A stretch of 64,000 bases of DNA from CAWGMT01 sp963823675. GTDB taxonomy: Bacteria > Planctomycetota > Planctomycetia > Isosphaerales > Isosphaeraceae. The translations under genes were made by a program, and so were the position numbers. Of this stretch, positions 62,300-64,000 are shown piece after piece. Location of the stretch: NCBI GenBank assembly GCA_963823675.1, contig CAWGMT010000007.1, forward strand, positions 124,001 to 188,000. Reading direction: 5' to 3'. The notes below the pieces were generated by a model. The model worked only from the letters and a program-made list of their open reading frames with translations, was not told the DNA's origin and searched no databases. The stretch's first letter is position 1; every line of letters starts with the position of its first letter.

Positions 62300-62797
62300 A
62301 TGACCGCCGCAATCGTGACGGTGGGATTGACACTCGCGGTGAATTCGTTCGGCGTCGGCTATGAGCCGTCCCATGAGCATGGTTACGCGCACCAGAGCTA
62401 CCCGCGTTACATTCTGCCATCGGGCCCTGGCGACGGCTGGGGGTTCCCCAACGGCGCTGCGGATCGTTACGGCTGGGTCGACTATGGCGTCTATCTGCCT
62501 CTGGGGGCGGACCGCACGGCCGAGTACTTCTTCCCCCGCTACTTTTCCGCGCCGCCGCAGCAGATGTTCATCCCAACCTACTACAACTCATTTGAAACGC
62601 GCGGTCAGCGTTATATTCCCTATGTGGCAGCGGGGGGAGATCATCCGATGGGGGGCCTGCCGCTTGGGCCCGCGGACTTACCAGTCACAACCAGCGACGC
62701 AATGCCCGATTCGGGCCCCGTTACCACGGTTCCCAGTTTGAATGGAAGAGTCGAGGCACCAGTGACTCCCTCGGGCGGCTCGGGGATGACTCCGTGA
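62300..62797 (+). CDS. Small exported protein, Tyr/Gly/Pro-rich
   Basis: A 165-residue protein with AAGGAGG six bases before ATG 62300. The signal peptide is TAAIVTVGLTLAVNSFGVG. The mature part is rich in Tyr, Gly and Pro: HEHGYAHQSYPRYILPSG, GWVDYGVYLPLGADRTAEYF, FPRYFSAPPQQMFIPTYYN; the end is loose and Ser/Thr/Pro-rich. No known family recognised. It stands alone between divergent and same-strand genes. It may be an envelope or matrix component; I infer this only from composition. Confidence 0.65.
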   Translation: MTAAIVTVGLTLAVNSFGVGYEPSHEHGYAHQSYPRYILPSGPGDGWGFPNGAADRYGWVDYGVYLPLGADRTAEYFFPRYFSAPPQQMFIPTYYNSFETRGQRYIPYVAAGGDHPMGGLPLGPADLPVTTSDAMPDSGPVTTVPSLNGRVEAPVTPSGGSGMTP

Positions 62798-62830
62798 GGG
62801 AGGGGAACGCCCGGTCGATTCATGGGGTGC

Positions 62831-62859
62831 TTGTCAAACTCGGCGAGAGCTCTTAGCAT
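62831..62859 (+). promoter_or_regulatory. Candidate sigma-70-type promoter for the ABC transporter
   Basis: TTGTCA, 17 bp, TAGCAT, about 215 bp before the ATP-binding protein start. The -35 matches consensus closely, the -10 in four of six bases. The rest of the 62798-63075 gap shows nothing I can name. Confidence 0.4.
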
Positions 62860-63075
62860 AGGCTATGCTTGCGGGAGCCCCGACCGAGATCGGGAGCGTC
62901 AATCGCCGCAAAACCCTCCGAGGTGCAATTCACCCACCAAGAAATCATCGAACATTCGTTTGCGTTCGATCGTAGCACTCCGTAAGGGTTTGAATTCAAA
63001 CACCTTCGGGCGGTGGCTTCGGAGGGTACTATCTGCGCGACGAGATTATCTTCACGAGCACAAGGCATTCGCATA

Positions 63076-64000
63076 ATGAGTCATGAGATCATCATCGAGA
63101 CGAGGAATTTGACCAAGGTCTATCGCGACTTCTGGGGTCGGCCCAAGGTTCAGGCCCTGAAGGCCCTCGATCTGGAGATTTATCGGGGCGAGATTTTCGG
63201 TCTTCTGGGACCCAACGGCTCCGGAAAAACGACCACGATCAAGCTGTTACTCGGCCTCCTGTTCGCGACCGAGGGCGAGGCGCTGATCTTCAATGAGCCC
63301 ACGACGAACGTTGCCAAGAACGAGCGGATCGGCTACCTGCCCGAGGAGTCGTATCTTTACAAGTTTCTCAACGCCGAGGAAACCCTCCATTTCTATGGCC
63401 GGCTTTTCAAGATATCCGCCGGCGAACGGAAAAAGCGGGTCGGCCGGCTGATTGACATGGTCGGCCTAAGCGGCGCCAAGCACCGCCAGCTCCGGGAGTA
63501 CTCCAAGGGCATGCAGCGGCGGATCGGGCTGGCCCAGGCCCTGATCAACAATCCCGAGCTGATCCTTCTGGACGAGCCCACCTCGGGGCTTGACCCCATC
63601 GGCACATCCGAGATCAAGCATCTGATTCGCGATTTGAGGGAACAGGGCAAGACGATTGTCCTCTCCGGCCACCTTCTGGCCGACATGCAGGATATCTGCG
63701 ACCGCATCGCGATCCTGCATCGGGGCGAGCTCAAGGAGATCGGCAAGGTCTCCGACCTGTTGACGGTCCAGGACGTTACTCAAATCAAGGTGCGCAATCT
63801 CAGCGAGGCCGCAATCAACGACATCCGCGAGGTAATCCAGCGGCACGGCGGTGAAGACCTCACAGTCGATCACCCCACGACGACGCTCGAGGAGTTGTTC
63901 CTGCGCATCGTCCACGAAAGCGAGCTGCATCCTGGCCGCAGGAAAGTGGCCCACGACAGTCAGCGTGCCGCGAGGCCGCCCCAGCCGGGTGAGCTGGCCG
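63076..64000 (+). CDS. ABC transporter ATP-binding protein (partial, runs off the end)
   Basis: Starts ATG 63076 (MSHEIIIETRNLTKVYRDFW). Walker A is GLLGPNGSGKTTTIKLLLG, the signature YSKGMQRRIGLAQALIN, Walker B ELILLDEPTSGLDPIG, H-loop IVLSGHLLADMQDI. The arrangement and the C-terminal extra domain (after LEELFLRIVHE) fit exporters of the ABC-2 or DrrA type, where the permease is usually encoded next. The frame is still open at the window's end, more than 300 codons in. A role in export of a lipid, drug or matrix component is likely; the substrate is not evident. Confidence 0.9.
   Translation, partial: MSHEIIIETRNLTKVYRDFWGRPKVQALKALDLEIYRGEIFGLLGPNGSGKTTTIKLLLGLLFATEGEALIFNEPTTNVAKNERIGYLPEESYLYKFLNAEETLHFYGRLFKISAGERKKRVGRLIDMVGLSGAKHRQLREYSKGMQRRIGLAQALINNPELILLDEPTSGLDPIGTSEIKHLIRDLREQGKTIVLSGHLLADMQDICDRIAILHRGELKEIGKVSDLLTVQDVTQIKVRNLSEAAINDIREVIQRHGGEDLTVDHPTTTLEELFLRIVHESELHPGRRKVAHDSQRAARPPQPGELA

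Overview
The window looks like a chromosome piece from a planctomycete, most likely of the Isosphaeraceae/Isosphaerales type. The signs are the high GC content, three ECF sigma factors beside Hanks-type Ser/Thr kinases, a DUF1559 pseudopilin-like protein with a FTLIELLVVIAIIA leader, large repetitive surface proteins that begin with a basic stretch and a LEERTLLS-like motif, a Rad52-family annealing protein, and WD40- and TIR-containing proteins. No rRNA, tRNA or CRISPR array was seen.

Layout. 1-8.0 kb: a decayed surface-protein gene is split by a recombinase-in-trio (RIT-like) element. Three overlapping tyrosine recombinases and a membrane metallopeptidase lie between 28-bp inverted repeats at 348-375 and 6333-6360. 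8.0-32.3 kb, nearly all minus strand: a sigma factor, three very large paralogous surface proteins, a second sigma factor, a Ser/Thr kinase, a lipoprotein, a DUF1559 protein and a beta-helix surface protein. Two structured leader-like sequences and two near-identical sigma promoters tie parts of this block together. 27.4-32.3 kb holds a kinase/WD40/TPR gene broken by about five frameshifts. 32.6-42.0 kb, plus strand: sigma plus zinc-finger kinase, then a second sigma plus kinase followed by membrane proteins and a PspA/IM30 homologue, probably an envelope-stress module. 42.0-44.7 kb: a REP-associated transposase (RAYT), REP/REPIN palindromes, a MITE-like repeat, a lipoprotein carrying an Hsp70 substrate-binding-like domain, and the tail of an integron-type integrase. 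44.9-49.4 kb: a large PHP-like secreted protein with a downstream companion, a small antitoxin-like protein and a membrane protein. 49.6-52.7 kb: a deletion scar joining remnants of a TetR regulator and a carotenoid oxygenase, then two dehydrogenase/reductase genes behind a TetR-type palindrome. 52.9-56.3 kb: two adjacent TIR genes, one TIR-membrane-WD40 and one TIR-like protein lacking the catalytic Glu. 56.4-64 kb: Rad52-like, coiled-coil membrane protein, apolipoprotein N-acyltransferase, MoeA, a glutamine amidotransferase, a secreted protein and an ABC-type ATPase running off the end.

Many otherwise well-conserved genes carry single-base frameshifts (at least fifteen). They may be real decay or residual assembly indels; I mark each where seen and join the pieces when the protein homology clearly continues.
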